From NCBI RefSeq assembly GCF_030645145.1, contig NZ_JAUSMI010000070.1:1-38231 (forward strand): 38,231 nucleotides of DNA, given 5' to 3'. The notes beneath the pieces are model-generated. The model saw nothing but the letters and a program-made list of their open reading frames with translations. It was not told where the DNA came from and made no database searches. Shown here in pieces: positions 5,858-14,877 of the stretch. Made by a program: the position numbers and the translations under genes. Source of the stretch: Microcella sp. Lineage in GTDB: Bacteria; Actinomycetota; Actinomycetes; Actinomycetales; Microbacteriaceae. The first letter of the stretch is position 1. Each line of letters begins with the position of its first letter.

Positions 5858-7096
5858 TCAGCGGGCTCCGGCCCCCACCGAGGCACCGTCGACACGGATG
5901 CCCGCGGCCGCCGACCCCGCCCCGTGCGCCGTCGAGAGCGCGCGATCGAGGTCGAGCCAGAGGTCCTCGACGTTCTCGAGCCCGATCGAGAGGCGCAGGA
6001 TGCCCGCGCCGGGTCGGGCCTCCGGCGCGACGGGCCGGTGGGTGAGCGAGGCCGGGTGCTGCACGAGCGAGTCGACGCCGCCGAGCGAGACGGCGTGGGT
6101 GAAGAGCCCGAGGCCCGCGATGGTCGACTCCGCTGCGGCGAGCCCGCCGGCGAGCTCGATCGCGAGCATCGCACCCGGGCCGCGCATCTGGCGCCCGATG
6201 AGGCCGGTCGGGTCGCTGTCACCGAGGCCGGGGTAGTGGACGCGCGCGACCGCGCCGTGGTCGACGAGGCGATCGGCGAGGATGCGGGCCGAGTCCTGCT
6301 GCGCGCGCACGCGCAGCGCGAGGGTCGGAAGCCCGCGGTGGAGCAGGTACCCGCCGAGCGGGTGCAGCAGCCCGCCCGTGATCGCGCGCACGGGGCGGAT
6401 CGCCGTGGCCCACTCCTCCGAGCACGCGATGACGCCGCCGATGACGTCGCCGTGCCCGCCGAGGTACTTCGTCGCGCTGTGCAGCACGAGCGCGGCGCCC
6501 TGGTCGGCGGGGTTCTGCAGCACGGGGGTCGCGAAGGTGTTGTCCACGAGCACGGGAGCCTCGCCCGCGGCCGCGACGACCGCGGCGATGTCGACGAGCT
6601 CGAGGGTGGGGTTCGCGGGGGTCTCGACGACCACGAGGCACGTGTCGGGGCGCATCGCGGCGGCGACCCCATCGGCGGTCGTGAACGTCGTCTCGACGTT
6701 CAGCAGGCCCGAGGCGAGCAGGTGGTCGGTGCCGCCGTAGAGGGGCCGCACGGCAACCACGTGGCGACCGCGCCCGCGGTTGGCGGCGGCCATGACAGCC
6801 GCGGTGAACGCCGCCATGCCCGAGGCGAACGCCACGGAGGCGTCCGTCCGCTCGAGCTGCGCGAGCGCTTCCTCGAAGCGCGCGACGGTGGGGTTCCACA
6901 GTCGGGCGTAGACGTTGCCGCCCTCCGTGGGGTGATGCCCGGTCGCCATCGACTCGTACGAACCGCCGCCGAGCTCGACGTCGGGCAGCGGATTCGTGGT
7001 CGAGAGGTCGATCGGCAGGGCGTGGACGCCCATCGCGGCGAGGTCCTCCCGCCCGGCGTGCACGGCAAGGGTCTCGAAAGCGACAGCATCGTCCAT
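5858..7096 (-). CDS. Cys/Met metabolism PLP-dependent enzyme
   Basis: 412-aa trans-sulfuration enzyme family member (cystathionine gamma-synthase / gamma-lyase / methionine gamma-lyase group). The PLP lysine is K210 in HSATKYLGGHGD; Asp185 in VDNTFATP should bind the pyridine nitrogen, and Tyr119 in PLYGGT stacks on the ring. Which reaction it catalyses cannot be decided from sequence alone; a C-S lyase or methionine gamma-lyase-like catabolic role is plausible given the divergent Lrp/AsnC regulator. ATG 7096 follows the G-rich stretch AAGGGGG some 12 bases upstream. Full length. Confidence 0.9.
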   Translation of the reverse strand: MDDAVAFETLAVHAGREDLAAMGVHALPIDLSTTNPLPDVELGGGSYESMATGHHPTEGGNVYARLWNPTVARFEEALAQLERTDASVAFASGMAAFTAAVMAAANRGRGRHVVAVRPLYGGTDHLLASGLLNVETTFTTADGVAAAMRPDTCLVVVETPANPTLELVDIAAVVAAAGEAPVLVDNTFATPVLQNPADQGAALVLHSATKYLGGHGDVIGGVIACSEEWATAIRPVRAITGGLLHPLGGYLLHRGLPTLALRVRAQQDSARILADRLVDHGAVARVHYPGLGDSDPTGLIGRQMRGPGAMLAIELAGGLAAAESTIAGLGLFTHAVSLGGVDSLVQHPASLTHRPVAPEARPGAGILRLSIGLENVEDLWLDLDRALSTAHGAGSAAAGIRVDGASVGAGAR

Positions 7097-7191
7097 GGCC
7101 TCAGCGTTCCCCCTTCTGCGGCGAGAAGCAAGATCGCCCGAATCTTCCGCGGAGCATCCGCCTTTTGTCGAATCTCCTGCATGATGGGGGC

Positions 7192-7689
7192 ATGGATGCT
7201 CCTCCCGCGCCGAAGTTCCCGCGAGCCGCGCCGCTCGATGCGATCGACCTCGCGATGCTCGCCGAGCTCGATGCGAACGGGCGCCTCACGAACGCCGCGC
7301 TCGCCGAGCGCGTCGGGGTCGCCGAGTCGACCTGCAGTCAGCGCCTGCGCGCCCTCCGCGAGTCGGGCGCCATCCGCCGCTTCCGCGCCGAGATCGATCC
7401 GGCCGCTCTGGGCCTGGGGCTCGAGGCCGTCATCACGGTCCGCCTCGCGAGCCACTCGCGCGACCAGGTCCAGGCGTTCCAGTCACGACTGCGCGACATC
7501 CCCAACGTCGTGCGCATCTTCCACGTCGCCGGAGCCGACGACTACCTCCTGCACGTCGCCGTCGAGTCGGCCGCGGCGCTGCGCGACCTCGTGCTCGAGC
7601 ACCTGCAGGTGCACCCGGGCGTGCGGCACACCGAGACGCAGCTGATCTTCGAGGTCATCGATGGGGCCGGGCTGCTCCCGCGGGCGTGA
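7192..7689 (+). CDS. Lrp/AsnC family transcriptional regulator
   Basis: 165 aa: an N-terminal winged HTH (LDAIDLAMLAELDANGRLTNAALAERVGVAESTCSQRLRALRE, quoted in part as AALAERVGVAESTC) and a C-terminal RAM ligand-binding domain (AVITVRLASHSRDQV to HTETQLIFEVIDG). The family senses amino acids and often regulates the divergent neighbour, here the PLP enzyme. ATG 7192 is preferred over the track's TTG 7165; CATGAT lies exactly six bases upstream, so the message may be leaderless. Confidence 0.93.
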   Translation: MDAPPAPKFPRAAPLDAIDLAMLAELDANGRLTNAALAERVGVAESTCSQRLRALRESGAIRRFRAEIDPAALGLGLEAVITVRLASHSRDQVQAFQSRLRDIPNVVRIFHVAGADDYLLHVAVESAAALRDLVLEHLQVHPGVRHTETQLIFEVIDGAGLLPRA

Positions 7690-7710
7690 CCCCTCGGTGC
7701 GAGCCCGCCG

Positions 7711-8781
7711 TCAGGAGCGACCGGCGGCAGCCTGCGTCGCCGCGGCCCACTCCTCGAGCTTGCGCGCGGCGCGACCCGAGTCGATGAGGTCCGCCGCGAC
7801 CTCCAGCTGCTCGCCGAGCCGTTCGACGATCGGCCGGGTGATCTGCGCCGGATCCTGCGCGAGCCGGAACGAGACGAGGCCCGCAGCGGCGTTGAGCAGG
7901 ACGATGTCGCGCACGGGGCCCTCGTCGCCGGCGAGGACGCCGCGGGCGAGGCTCGCGTTGTGCTCCGGGCCCGCCCCGAGGATGCCCTCGATCGCGCTGT
8001 AGGAGATCCCCAGTTCGCGCGGATCGATATCGTGCTCCGTCACCGAGCCGCGCGAGACCTCCCACATGTGCGAGTGGCCCGTCGTCGTGAGCTTGTCGAT
8101 GCCGTCGTCGCCTCTGTAGACGAGCGCGGTCGCGCCGCGGGTCCGGAACACGCCGACCACGAGCGGGACTCGGTCGAGGTTCGCGACCCCGACGGCGGAC
8201 GCCTCGGGGCGCGCCGGGTTCACGAGCGGCCCGAGGATGTTGAAGAGCGTCGCCACTCCGAGCTCCCGGCGCACGGGGCCGGCGTGCCGGAACCCGGGAT
8301 GGAAGGTCTGCGCGTGGAGGAAGGTGAGACCCACCTCCCGGAACACCCGCGCCACCTCCTCGGGGGTGAGGTCGAGAGAGATCCCGAGCTCGCTCAGCAC
8401 GTCGGAGGCGCCCGAGGCGCTGCTCGCGCCGCGGTTGCCGTGCTTGGCGACGGGCACGCCGCCCGCCGCGACGACGATCGACGCGATCGACGACACGTTG
8501 ACGACGGCGCCGAACGGGTCGCCACCGGTGCCGACGATGTCGAGCGCCATGGGGTCGATGTCGATCGGGCGCGCGTGCGCGAGCGCCGCATCGCGGAATC
8601 CGACGAACTCGTCGACGGTCTCGCCCTTCGCCCGCAGCGCCATCAGGAAGCCCGCGAGCTGCGCGGACGTCGCCTCCCCCGCCATGACCTGCTCCATGGC
8701 CCACGCGGCCTCCGCGATGCTGAGGTCCTGCCCCTCGAGCAGGCGGGTGAGCAGGGCGGGCCAGGTGGGGGCTGCGGACAT
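7711..8781 (-). CDS. trpD: Anthranilate phosphoribosyltransferase
   Basis: Transfers the phosphoribosyl group of PRPP to anthranilate, the second committed step of tryptophan synthesis. 356 aa, normal length. Family motifs are present: the PRPP loop VGTGGD, NVSS, and KHGNRG, then the anthranilate-binding FHPGFRHAGPVRRELG and the helical N-terminal domain. It stands alone, without other trp genes, as is usual next to ctaE in this group. ATG 8781 has no visible Shine-Dalgarno, but TAGCCT lies six bases upstream. Confidence 0.97.
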   Translation of the reverse strand: MSAAPTWPALLTRLLEGQDLSIAEAAWAMEQVMAGEATSAQLAGFLMALRAKGETVDEFVGFRDAALAHARPIDIDPMALDIVGTGGDPFGAVVNVSSIASIVVAAGGVPVAKHGNRGASSASGASDVLSELGISLDLTPEEVARVFREVGLTFLHAQTFHPGFRHAGPVRRELGVATLFNILGPLVNPARPEASAVGVANLDRVPLVVGVFRTRGATALVYRGDDGIDKLTTTGHSHMWEVSRGSVTEHDIDPRELGISYSAIEGILGAGPEHNASLARGVLAGDEGPVRDIVLLNAAAGLVSFRLAQDPAQITRPIVERLGEQLEVAADLIDSGRAARKLEEWAAATQAAAGRS

Positions 8782-8787
8782 GGGTAA

Positions 8788-8793
8788 AGGCTA
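8788..8793 (-). promoter_or_regulatory. -10 box of a probable leaderless trpD mRNA
   Basis: On the minus strand TAGCCT is separated from ATG 8781 by six bases (TTACCC) and no ribosome binding site is visible. This places the transcription start on the start codon. Confidence 0.5.
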
Positions 8794-8847
8794 GTGAATC
8801 GCCGCGAGAAGGCATGTCGACGGGCAAGAAGTGCCCTGGGCATCCGT

Positions 8848-8853
8848 CATAAT
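8848..8853 (+). promoter_or_regulatory. -10 box of a probable leaderless ctaE-qcrCAB mRNA
   Basis: CATAAT (one mismatch to TATAAT) ends six bases before GTG 8860. No Shine-Dalgarno is present and no good -35 box is evident. Confidence 0.55.
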
Positions 8854-8859
8854 GAATGA

Positions 8860-9489
8860 GTGACCAGCACCTCTCTGTCGAGATCTCTCACCGCCCCCAC
8901 GGTCAACCGGCCCAACATCGTTGCTGTCGGCACGATCGTCTGGCTCGGCAGCGAAGTCATGTTCTTCGCCGGCCTCTTCGCGATCTACTTCACGCTCCGG
9001 TCGACGTCGCCCGAGCTGTGGGAGGCCGGGACCGAGGTGTTCAACGTCCCGTTCGCGGCGGTCAACACCACGATCCTCGTCCTCTCGAGCGTCACCGCCC
9101 AGTTCGGCGTGTTCGCGGCCGAGCGCCTGCAGGCCCGCCGCACCGGCTGGAAGCCGACGCAGTGGGGCATGATCGAGTGGTTCTTCCTCACCTACGTGAT
9201 GGGCGCGATCTTCGTGGTGGGCCAGGTCTACGAGTACGCCATCCTCGTCAGCGAGCACGTCTCGCTCACCTCGGACGCCTTCGGCTCGGCGTTCTACCTC
9301 ACGACCGGCTTCCATGGCCTCCACGTCACGGGCGGCCTCATCGCCTTCCTCCTCGTCATCGGGCGCGCCTACGCGGTGAAGGTCTTCACCCACCGCGACG
9401 CCACGAGCGCGATCGTCGTGTCGTACTACTGGCACTTCGTCGACGTGGTCTGGATCGGCCTCTTCCTCGTCATCTACGTCCTCCAATGA
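8860..9489 (+). CDS. ctaE: Cytochrome c oxidase subunit III
   Basis: 209-aa, five-span subunit III of the aa3 terminal oxidase. Hallmarks are [26 protein letters not shown] and [14 protein letters not shown] near the C-terminus. It stabilises the catalytic subunit and proton uptake path. First gene of ctaE-qcrC-qcrA-qcrB, the standard actinobacterial arrangement that joins an oxidase gene to the bc1 genes. The qcrC start overlaps its stop (ATGA). Confidence 0.97.
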   Translation: MTSTSLSRSLTAPTVNRPNIVAVGTIVWLGSEVMFFAGLFAIYFTLRSTSPELWEAGTEVFNVPFAAVNTTILVLSSVTAQFGVFAAERLQARRTGWKPTQWGMIEWFFLTYVMGAIFVVGQVYEYAILVSEHVSLTSDAFGSAFYLTTGFHGLHVTGGLIAFLLVIGRAYAVKVFTHRDATSAIVVSYYWHFVDVVWIGLFLVIYVLQ

Positions 9490-10316
9490 GCAATCGAATC
9501 GAGACGCAGCACACCATGGCATCCACCTCCCCCGCTCCCGCACGTCGCTCCGGCCGCCGGCACCCGCTGGCGACAGCCGCTCTGCTGGTCGTCGGCCTCC
9601 TCGCGACCGGCGGCGCGTACGCGCTCGCCACGACCTCGGCCACGGCAGAGACGACGGTCGCGAACGAGCAGCTCGTCGAGGATGGCGGCAAGCTCTTCGC
9701 CGCGAACTGCGCGAGCTGCCACGGCCTCCAGGGCGCGGGCACCGAGGCCGGCCCGTCGGTGATCGGCGTCGGCGCTCTCGCCGTCGACTTCCAGGTCGGC
9801 ACGGGCCGCATGCCCATGGCCGCCTCCGGTCCGCAGGCCGAGGTCAAGCCCGTCCAGTTCACGCAGGAGCAGATCGACGCGATGGGCGCCTGGGTCGCCT
9901 CGCTCGCCCCCGGCCCCGCGGTGCCGCCGGAGCGCTACCTCGCCGGCGACGGCGACGCGGCGATCGGCGCCGAGCTCTTCCGCATCAACTGCGCGATGTG
10001 CCACAACGTCGCCGGAGCCGGTGGCGCCCTCACCGAGGGCAAGTACGCCCCAGGCCTCGCGGGCGTCGACCCCGTCCACGTCTACGGCGCGATGTCGACC
10101 GGCCCGCAGAACATGCCCGTGTTCAGCGACCTCAACCTCACTCCCGAAGAGAAGAACGACATCATCACCTATCTGCAGTACATCGAGGAGAACCCGTCGG
10201 TCGGCGGCTTCGACCTGGGGTCGCTCGGTCCGGTGTCGGAGGGGCTCTTCATCTGGATCTTCGGCCTCGGCGGACTCGTCGCGGTGACCATCTGGCTCAC
10301 CGCGAAGTCCAACTGA
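9486..10316 (+). CDS. qcrC: Diheme cytochrome c subunit of the bc1 complex
   Basis: 276 aa. Two c-type heme sites are visible, C75ASCH79 and C169AMCH173, with NMPVF a likely methionine ligand of the second heme. An N-terminal membrane/signal segment (residues 29-48) and a C-terminal anchor ([19 protein letters not shown]) place the heme domains outside the membrane. In actinobacteria this diheme protein carries electrons straight to the aa3 oxidase, replacing soluble cytochrome c. ATG 9486 overlaps the ctaE stop; ATG 9516 is a less likely alternative. Confidence 0.97.
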   Translation: MSNRIETQHTMASTSPAPARRSGRRHPLATAALLVVGLLATGGAYALATTSATAETTVANEQLVEDGGKLFAANCASCHGLQGAGTEAGPSVIGVGALAVDFQVGTGRMPMAASGPQAEVKPVQFTQEQIDAMGAWVASLAPGPAVPPERYLAGDGDAAIGAELFRINCAMCHNVAGAGGALTEGKYAPGLAGVDPVHVYGAMSTGPQNMPVFSDLNLTPEEKNDIITYLQYIEENPSVGGFDLGSLGPVSEGLFIWIFGLGGLVAVTIWLTAKSN

Positions 10317-10345
10317 CGGCCCGTGCAGCAGCTTAGGAAAGGACG

Positions 10346-11425
10346 ATGATGGCGGACGACCACGACGGCACGACGAGCGGCGAGGCCGCGGAGACGGCTG
10401 TCGAGAAGCACGCGAGCAGCGCCTCTCCGGGAGTCGCCGTCGAGCGCGCCGATCGCATCCCGAACCCGGGCTTCCCGCCCGAGCGTCTGCGCGTCACCGA
10501 CACCGACCCCGCGAAGGAGCGCGCCGCCGAGCGGACCGTCTCGGGCCTCTTCCTGCTCTCGGTCGTCGGCAGCGTCCTCGCCGTCGTCGCCTACTTCGCC
10601 TTCCCCATCGTCGAGGGCGACCCGAGCACGATCCGCCTCAACAACCTCTTCCTCGGCCTCGGCATCACACTCGGCCTGCTCGGCATCGGCATCGGCGCGG
10701 TCCACTGGTCGAAGGCGCTCATGCACGGGCACGAGCTCGTGGAGGAGCGCCACGGGACGCGCGGCTCCGACGAGACGCGCGCCAAGGCCGTCGAGATCTT
10801 CCAGGCCGGCAACGCCGAGTCGGGCTTCACGCGCCGCAGCCTCGTCCGCAACACCCTCATCGGCGCGCTCGTCGCGACTCCCATCCCGGCCATCGCGATC
10901 TTCCGCGACCTCGCGCCGGCGGAGGACCCGATCGCCCTGCTCAAGCACACCATGTGGGAGGAGGGCGTCCGCCTCACCCGCGACCCCTCCGGCACCCCGA
11001 TCAAGGCCTCCGAGGTCACGATCGGCTCCGCGTTCCACGTCATCCCCGAGGGGCTCACCGAGCTCGAGTCGCACAAGCTGGAGGAGAAGGCCAAGGCCGC
11101 CGTCCTTCTCATGCGCCTCCCCCTCGATCGGCTCAACGAGCGCGAGGACCGCCAGGGCTGGTCCTACGACGGCATCGTGGCCTACTCCAAGATCTGTACG
11201 CACGTCGGCTGCCCCGTCGCGCTGTACGAGCAGCAGACCCACCACCTGCTGTGCCCCTGCCACCAGTCCGAATTCGACGTGGCCAACCACGCCGAGGTCA
11301 TCTTCGGACCGGCGGCGCGCCCGCTTCCCCAGCTCCCGATCACTGTGGATGAAGAGGGTTACCTCGTCGCGAAGAGCGACTTCACCGAACCTGTGGGTCC
11401 GAGCTTCTGGGAGCGTGCACTGTGA
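10346..11425 (+). CDS. qcrA: Rieske iron-sulfur subunit of the bc1 complex
   Basis: 359 aa, the long actinobacterial form with three N-terminal membrane segments (about residues 65-86, 98-120 and 168-188). The 2Fe-2S ligands are C284/H286 in CTHVGC and C303/H306 in CPCHQS, with the disulfide cysteines C289 and C305. It passes electrons from menaquinol at the Qo site to cytochrome c. Start: AGGAAAGGACG precedes the tandem ATGATG at 10346. The qcrB GTG overlaps its stop. Confidence 0.97.
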   Translation: MMADDHDGTTSGEAAETAVEKHASSASPGVAVERADRIPNPGFPPERLRVTDTDPAKERAAERTVSGLFLLSVVGSVLAVVAYFAFPIVEGDPSTIRLNNLFLGLGITLGLLGIGIGAVHWSKALMHGHELVEERHGTRGSDETRAKAVEIFQAGNAESGFTRRSLVRNTLIGALVATPIPAIAIFRDLAPAEDPIALLKHTMWEEGVRLTRDPSGTPIKASEVTIGSAFHVIPEGLTELESHKLEEKAKAAVLLMRLPLDRLNEREDRQGWSYDGIVAYSKICTHVGCPVALYEQQTHHLLCPCHQSEFDVANHAEVIFGPAARPLPQLPITVDEEGYLVAKSDFTEPVGPSFWERAL

Positions 11426-13038
11426 GTACCGCAACTGAGCCCGTCGCCCCGGCCGCTGCCGCGCCGTCGCGCGGCATGCGTTTCACCGGGTGGGCGGCGA
11501 ACTACATCGACGAGCGCACGAGCGCCTCGACGGCCGTCAAGACGCTGGGTCGCAAGATCTTCCCCGACCACTGGTCGTTCATGCTCGGTGAGGTGGCGCT
11601 CTACAGCTTCGTCGTCATCCTGCTCAGCGGCACGTTCCTGACCTTCTTCTTCGACCCGTCGATGACCGAGGTCGAGTACGAGGGCTCGTACGTCCCCCTC
11701 CAGGGCATCCCGATGTCGGTCGCGTACCACTCGTCGCTCGACATCTCGTTCGAGATCCGCGGCGGCCTGCTCATGCGCCAGGTCCACCACTGGGCGGCGC
11801 TGCTGTTCGTCGCCTCGATCGGCCTGCACATGCTCCGCGTGTTCTTCACGGGCGCGTTCCGCAAGCCGCGCGAGCTCAACTGGGTCATCGGCTTCCTGCT
11901 CTTCGTCCTCGCGATGGCGCTCGGCTTCACCGGCTACTCGCTCCCCGACGACCTCCTCTCGGGCAACGGCCTCCGCATCATCGACGGCATGATCAAGGCC
12001 GTCCCGCTCGCCGGCGGCTGGATCTCCTACCTGCTCTTCGGCGACGAGTTCCCGGGAACCGACATCATCCCGCGTCTCTACGTGCTGCACATCCTGCTGC
12101 TGCCGGCGATCCTCGTCGCCCTCATCGGCGCGCACATGGTGCTGCTGATCGTCAACAAGCACACGCAGTTCGCCGGCCCCGGCCGCACGAACGACAACGT
12201 CGTCGGCGCGCCGGTCATGCCCGTGTTCGCCGCGAAGGCCGGTGGCTTCTTCTTCATCGTCTTCGGCGTCATCGTCCTCATCGCGTCGCTCTTCACGATC
12301 AACCCGATCTGGAACTACGGCCCCTACGACCCCTCCCCGGTGTCCGCGGGAACGCAGCCGGACTGGTACATCGGCTTCGCCGACGGCGCGCTGCGCCTCA
12401 TCCCGCCGCATCTCGAGACGGTCATCTTCGGCTACACGTGGTCGTGGAACGTCCTCATCCCGCTCGTCGGCCTCCTGGTGTTCCTCGCGGCAGCCGCTCT
12501 GTACCCGTTCCTCGAGGCGTGGGTCACGGGCGACAAGCGCGAGCACCACATCGCCGAGCGTCCTCGCAACAACCCGACCCGCACCGCGATCGGCGCGGCC
12601 GGCGTGACGTTCTACGCGGGCCTGTGGGCCGCGGCGAGCTCCGACCTCATCGCGACGCACTTCCGCCTGTCGATCGAGGGCGTCATCCACGCCCTGCAGT
12701 TCGTCACGGTCGTCGGCCCGTTCATCGCTTACTTCGTCACGAAGCGCGTCTGCCTCGCGCTCATGAGGAAGGACCGCGAGATCGCGCTGCACGGCTTCGA
12801 GTCGGGTCGCATCGTGCGCCTCCCGGGCGGCGAGTACATCGAGGTCCACGAGCAGCTCGACGACTACGAGCGCTGGAAGCTCGTGAGCTACGAGGAGTAC
12901 CAGCCGCTCATGGTGCGCCCCGACGCCCGCGGCCGCATCACGGCCCGTCAGCGCGTGCGCGCGAGCATGTCGCGCTGGTTCTTCGAGGACCGCATCTCGC
13001 CCGTGACGCAGCGCGAGCTCGAGTCGCAGCGCCACTAG
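11422..13038 (+). CDS. qcrB: Cytochrome b subunit of the bc1 complex
   Basis: 538-aa membrane protein holding the two b hemes and both quinone sites. Visible are the heme histidine pairs in HHWAALLFVASIGLH and LHILLLPAILVALIGAH, the Qo motif PDWY (PEWY in mitochondria), and a long actinobacterial C-terminal cytosolic extension beginning near residue 440. Start GTG 11422 overlaps the qcrA stop by four bases. Last gene of the operon, followed by a strong hairpin. Confidence 0.97.
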   Translation: MSTATEPVAPAAAAPSRGMRFTGWAANYIDERTSASTAVKTLGRKIFPDHWSFMLGEVALYSFVVILLSGTFLTFFFDPSMTEVEYEGSYVPLQGIPMSVAYHSSLDISFEIRGGLLMRQVHHWAALLFVASIGLHMLRVFFTGAFRKPRELNWVIGFLLFVLAMALGFTGYSLPDDLLSGNGLRIIDGMIKAVPLAGGWISYLLFGDEFPGTDIIPRLYVLHILLLPAILVALIGAHMVLLIVNKHTQFAGPGRTNDNVVGAPVMPVFAAKAGGFFFIVFGVIVLIASLFTINPIWNYGPYDPSPVSAGTQPDWYIGFADGALRLIPPHLETVIFGYTWSWNVLIPLVGLLVFLAAAALYPFLEAWVTGDKREHHIAERPRNNPTRTAIGAAGVTFYAGLWAAASSDLIATHFRLSIEGVIHALQFVTVVGPFIAYFVTKRVCLALMRKDREIALHGFESGRIVRLPGGEYIEVHEQLDDYERWKLVSYEEYQPLMVRPDARGRITARQRVRASMSRWFFEDRISPVTQRELESQRH

Positions 13039-13049
13039 CACCGCACCAT

Positions 13050-13088
13050 CGACGGCCCCGCTTCTCCTCCGGGAGGGCGGGGCCGTCG
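13050..13088 (+). terminator. Terminator of the ctaE-qcrCAB operon
   Basis: CGACGGCCCCGC pairs perfectly over 12 bp with GCGGGGCCGTCG across a 15-nt loop, 12 bases after the qcrB stop. No T tract follows. Confidence 0.75.
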
Positions 13089-13109
13089 CGGTTCCCGCCG
13101 CCGACCGCG

Positions 13110-13115
13110 TAGCGT
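13110..13115 (+). promoter_or_regulatory. -10 box of a probable leaderless HAD hydrolase mRNA
   Basis: TAGCGT ends six bases before ATG 13122 and no Shine-Dalgarno is visible. Confidence 0.45.
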
Positions 13116-13121
13116 GTGAGC

Positions 13122-13805
13122 ATGACCGGCGCGCCCATCACCACCGTCCTGCTCGACGTCAACGAGACCCTCACCGACCTCGGCCCCCTCGAGGGGTGGA
13201 TGCGCGAGCGCGGTCTCCCCGCCGGCTCCGCGAGCGCGTGGCTCGCGGCCGTCCTCCGCGACGGCTTCGCGGCGTCGCTCGTCGGGCTGCCCATCGGCTT
13301 CGGCGCGCTCGGCGCGACGGCGCTGCGGGATCTCGCCGCGAGCGTCCACGACCCCGCGCCTCTCGACGAGCCCGCGGTCGACGCGATGCTCGAGCAGCTC
13401 CCGGCGGCGGTCGGCGCACTGCCCGCCCACGACGACGTCGCGCCGGGCATCCGCCGCATGATCGACGAGGGGCTGGGCGTCTCGACGCTCACGAACGGCT
13501 CGTCGCGCGTCGCGCAGGGGCTCCTCGAGCGGCTCGGCCTCACCGGCGAGGGCATCGCGACGCTGAGCGTCGACGGGACCCGCACGTGGAAGCCCCACCC
13601 CGAGTCATACCTCGGCGCGTGCGATCGCCTCGGCTCGATGCCCGAGCAGACCGCGCTCGTCGCCTGCCACCCGTGGGACATCCTCGGAGCGCAGCGCGCA
13701 GGGCTCGTGGGCGTGTGGATCCCGCGCGGCCGCCAGTGGCCGTCGGGATACCCCGAGCCCGACCGCACGATCACCGCGCTCACCGAGCTCGTCGACGTCC
13801 TCTGA
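13122..13805 (+). CDS. HAD superfamily hydrolase, haloacid dehalogenase type II-like
   Basis: 227 aa. The nucleophile is Asp12 in LLDVNETLTD; motif II is TLTNGSS, motif III the lysine in WKPHPESY, and motif IV HPWDILGAQRAG. The residue two after the nucleophile is Asn rather than Asp, as in L-2-haloacid dehalogenases rather than HAD phosphatases; the substrate remains unknown. ATG 13122 is preferred over GTG 13116 because of the six-base spacing from TAGCGT. Confidence 0.88.
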   Translation: MTGAPITTVLLDVNETLTDLGPLEGWMRERGLPAGSASAWLAAVLRDGFAASLVGLPIGFGALGATALRDLAASVHDPAPLDEPAVDAMLEQLPAAVGALPAHDDVAPGIRRMIDEGLGVSTLTNGSSRVAQGLLERLGLTGEGIATLSVDGTRTWKPHPESYLGACDRLGSMPEQTALVACHPWDILGAQRAGLVGVWIPRGRQWPSGYPEPDRTITALTELVDVL

Positions 13806-13833
13806 GCGGGCGCCCGCGACCCCGACGGCTCAG

Positions 13834-13859
13834 GCCACCGCGGCCCGGCTCACGGTGGC
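13834..13859. terminator. Weak hairpin between convergent genes
   Basis: GCCACCG and CGGTGGC form a 7-bp stem with a 12-nt loop between the HAD gene and the convergent acetyltransferase. Confidence 0.3.
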
Positions 13860-14408
13860 TCAGCGCACGCGCCACTCGCGGTCGAGGAGGGCGAAGCGCT
13901 CCAGGGCCGTCCACTCCCCCTTGAACCAGTCCCCCTCGAGGATCGTCCCCTCGTGGCGGAGGCCGAGGCGGCGCATGAGCGCGAGCACCGGGGCGTTGCG
14001 CGCATCGCCCTGCATGACGACGCGATGCGCGCCCCGCTCGTCCATGAGCTCGGCGAGGACCGCCTCGAGAGCCTCGCGCGCGAACCCCCGACCCTGGTGC
14101 GCCGGTGCGAGGGTCACGCCGAGCTCGAAGGTGTCGGGCTGCTCGGCGTCGGCTCCCACCGCGACGTCGCCGATGAGCCCCGTGGGGCCGTCGGCGAGGT
14201 GCAGGCCGAGCTGGACCCACTCCCCCGCGTCCGGCCATCCCGAGGCGGGCTGACCGTCGACGAGGGCGCGCGCATCCGCCGCGGAGTAGTCCGTGCTCCA
14301 CGACTGGTAGCGCGCGACCTCGGGCTCACGGCGATACGCGACGAACGCCGGGATGTCCGCGGACGCGATCGGGCGGATCAGAAGTCGTGCGCTCCGCAAC
14401 TCCGTCAT
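13860..14408 (-). CDS. GNAT N-acetyltransferase, RimJ/RimL type
   Basis: 182-aa acetyl-CoA-dependent acetyltransferase. The RimJ/L start RSARLLIRPIASAD, the strand ELGVTLAPAHQGRGFAREAL with the acetyl-CoA loop QGRGFA, and a C-terminal EGTILEGDWFKGEW are typical. Such proteins acetylate ribosomal proteins, antibiotics or small metabolites; the target here is unknown. I prefer ATG 14408 (GGGG eight bases upstream) over GTG 14414. Probably last in the cta-GNAT run on this strand. Confidence 0.88.
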   Translation of the reverse strand: MTELRSARLLIRPIASADIPAFVAYRREPEVARYQSWSTDYSAADARALVDGQPASGWPDAGEWVQLGLHLADGPTGLIGDVAVGADAEQPDTFELGVTLAPAHQGRGFAREALEAVLAELMDERGAHRVVMQGDARNAPVLALMRRLGLRHEGTILEGDWFKGEWTALERFALLDREWRVR

Positions 14409-14447
14409 CGTCACGACCCCGTCAGCGATCGACCCGAGCGACTCGGC

Positions 14448-14876
14448 TCAGAACACCCGACGCATGTACTCGGCGTTCTGGCTGTAGCCGAGACGGTCGT
14501 AGAAGCCGCCGGCGCGGCGACTCGCGACGGTGATCTGACGCACGCCGCGGCGGATGCACTCGCGCTCGACGGCGTGGACGAGCTCGGTGCCGAGATCCTG
14601 CCCGCGAGCGTCCTCGTCCACCGCGATCTCCTGAAGCTGCGCCGAGGCGCCGTTGGTGGAGAGCAGGCGCGCGATCGTCGTGAACGCGTACCCGCGAACG
14701 ACGCCCTGGTCGTCCTCGGCGACGAGCAGCAGCAGACCCGAGTCCTCGTCCGCCGCGATCGCCTCGGCGAAGCTCACGTCGAAGGCGCTGCGGACGGGGA
14801 TGAAGGCCGCACCGAGCTGCTGGACGAGCGCGAAGACCGCGTCCGCGTCCTCAGCGCGCGCCCGACGGACCGTCAC
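14448..14876 (-). CDS. GNAT family N-acetyltransferase
   Basis: 142-aa single GNAT domain: MTVRRARAEDADAVFALV at the start, LQEIAVDEDARGQDLGTELV with the acetyl-CoA loop (ARGQDLG, in place of the usual RGxGxG/A), and GGFYDRLGYSQNAEYMRRVF at the end. Start GTG 14876 is one base after the ctaF stop, so it is translationally coupled to the cytochrome oxidase operon; the track's longer start lies inside ctaF. Substrate unknown. Confidence 0.87.
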   Translation of the reverse strand: MTVRRARAEDADAVFALVQQLGAAFIPVRSAFDVSFAEAIAADEDSGLLLLVAEDDQGVVRGYAFTTIARLLSTNGASAQLQEIAVDEDARGQDLGTELVHAVERECIRRGVRQITVASRRAGGFYDRLGYSQNAEYMRRVF

Positions 14877-14877
14877 G

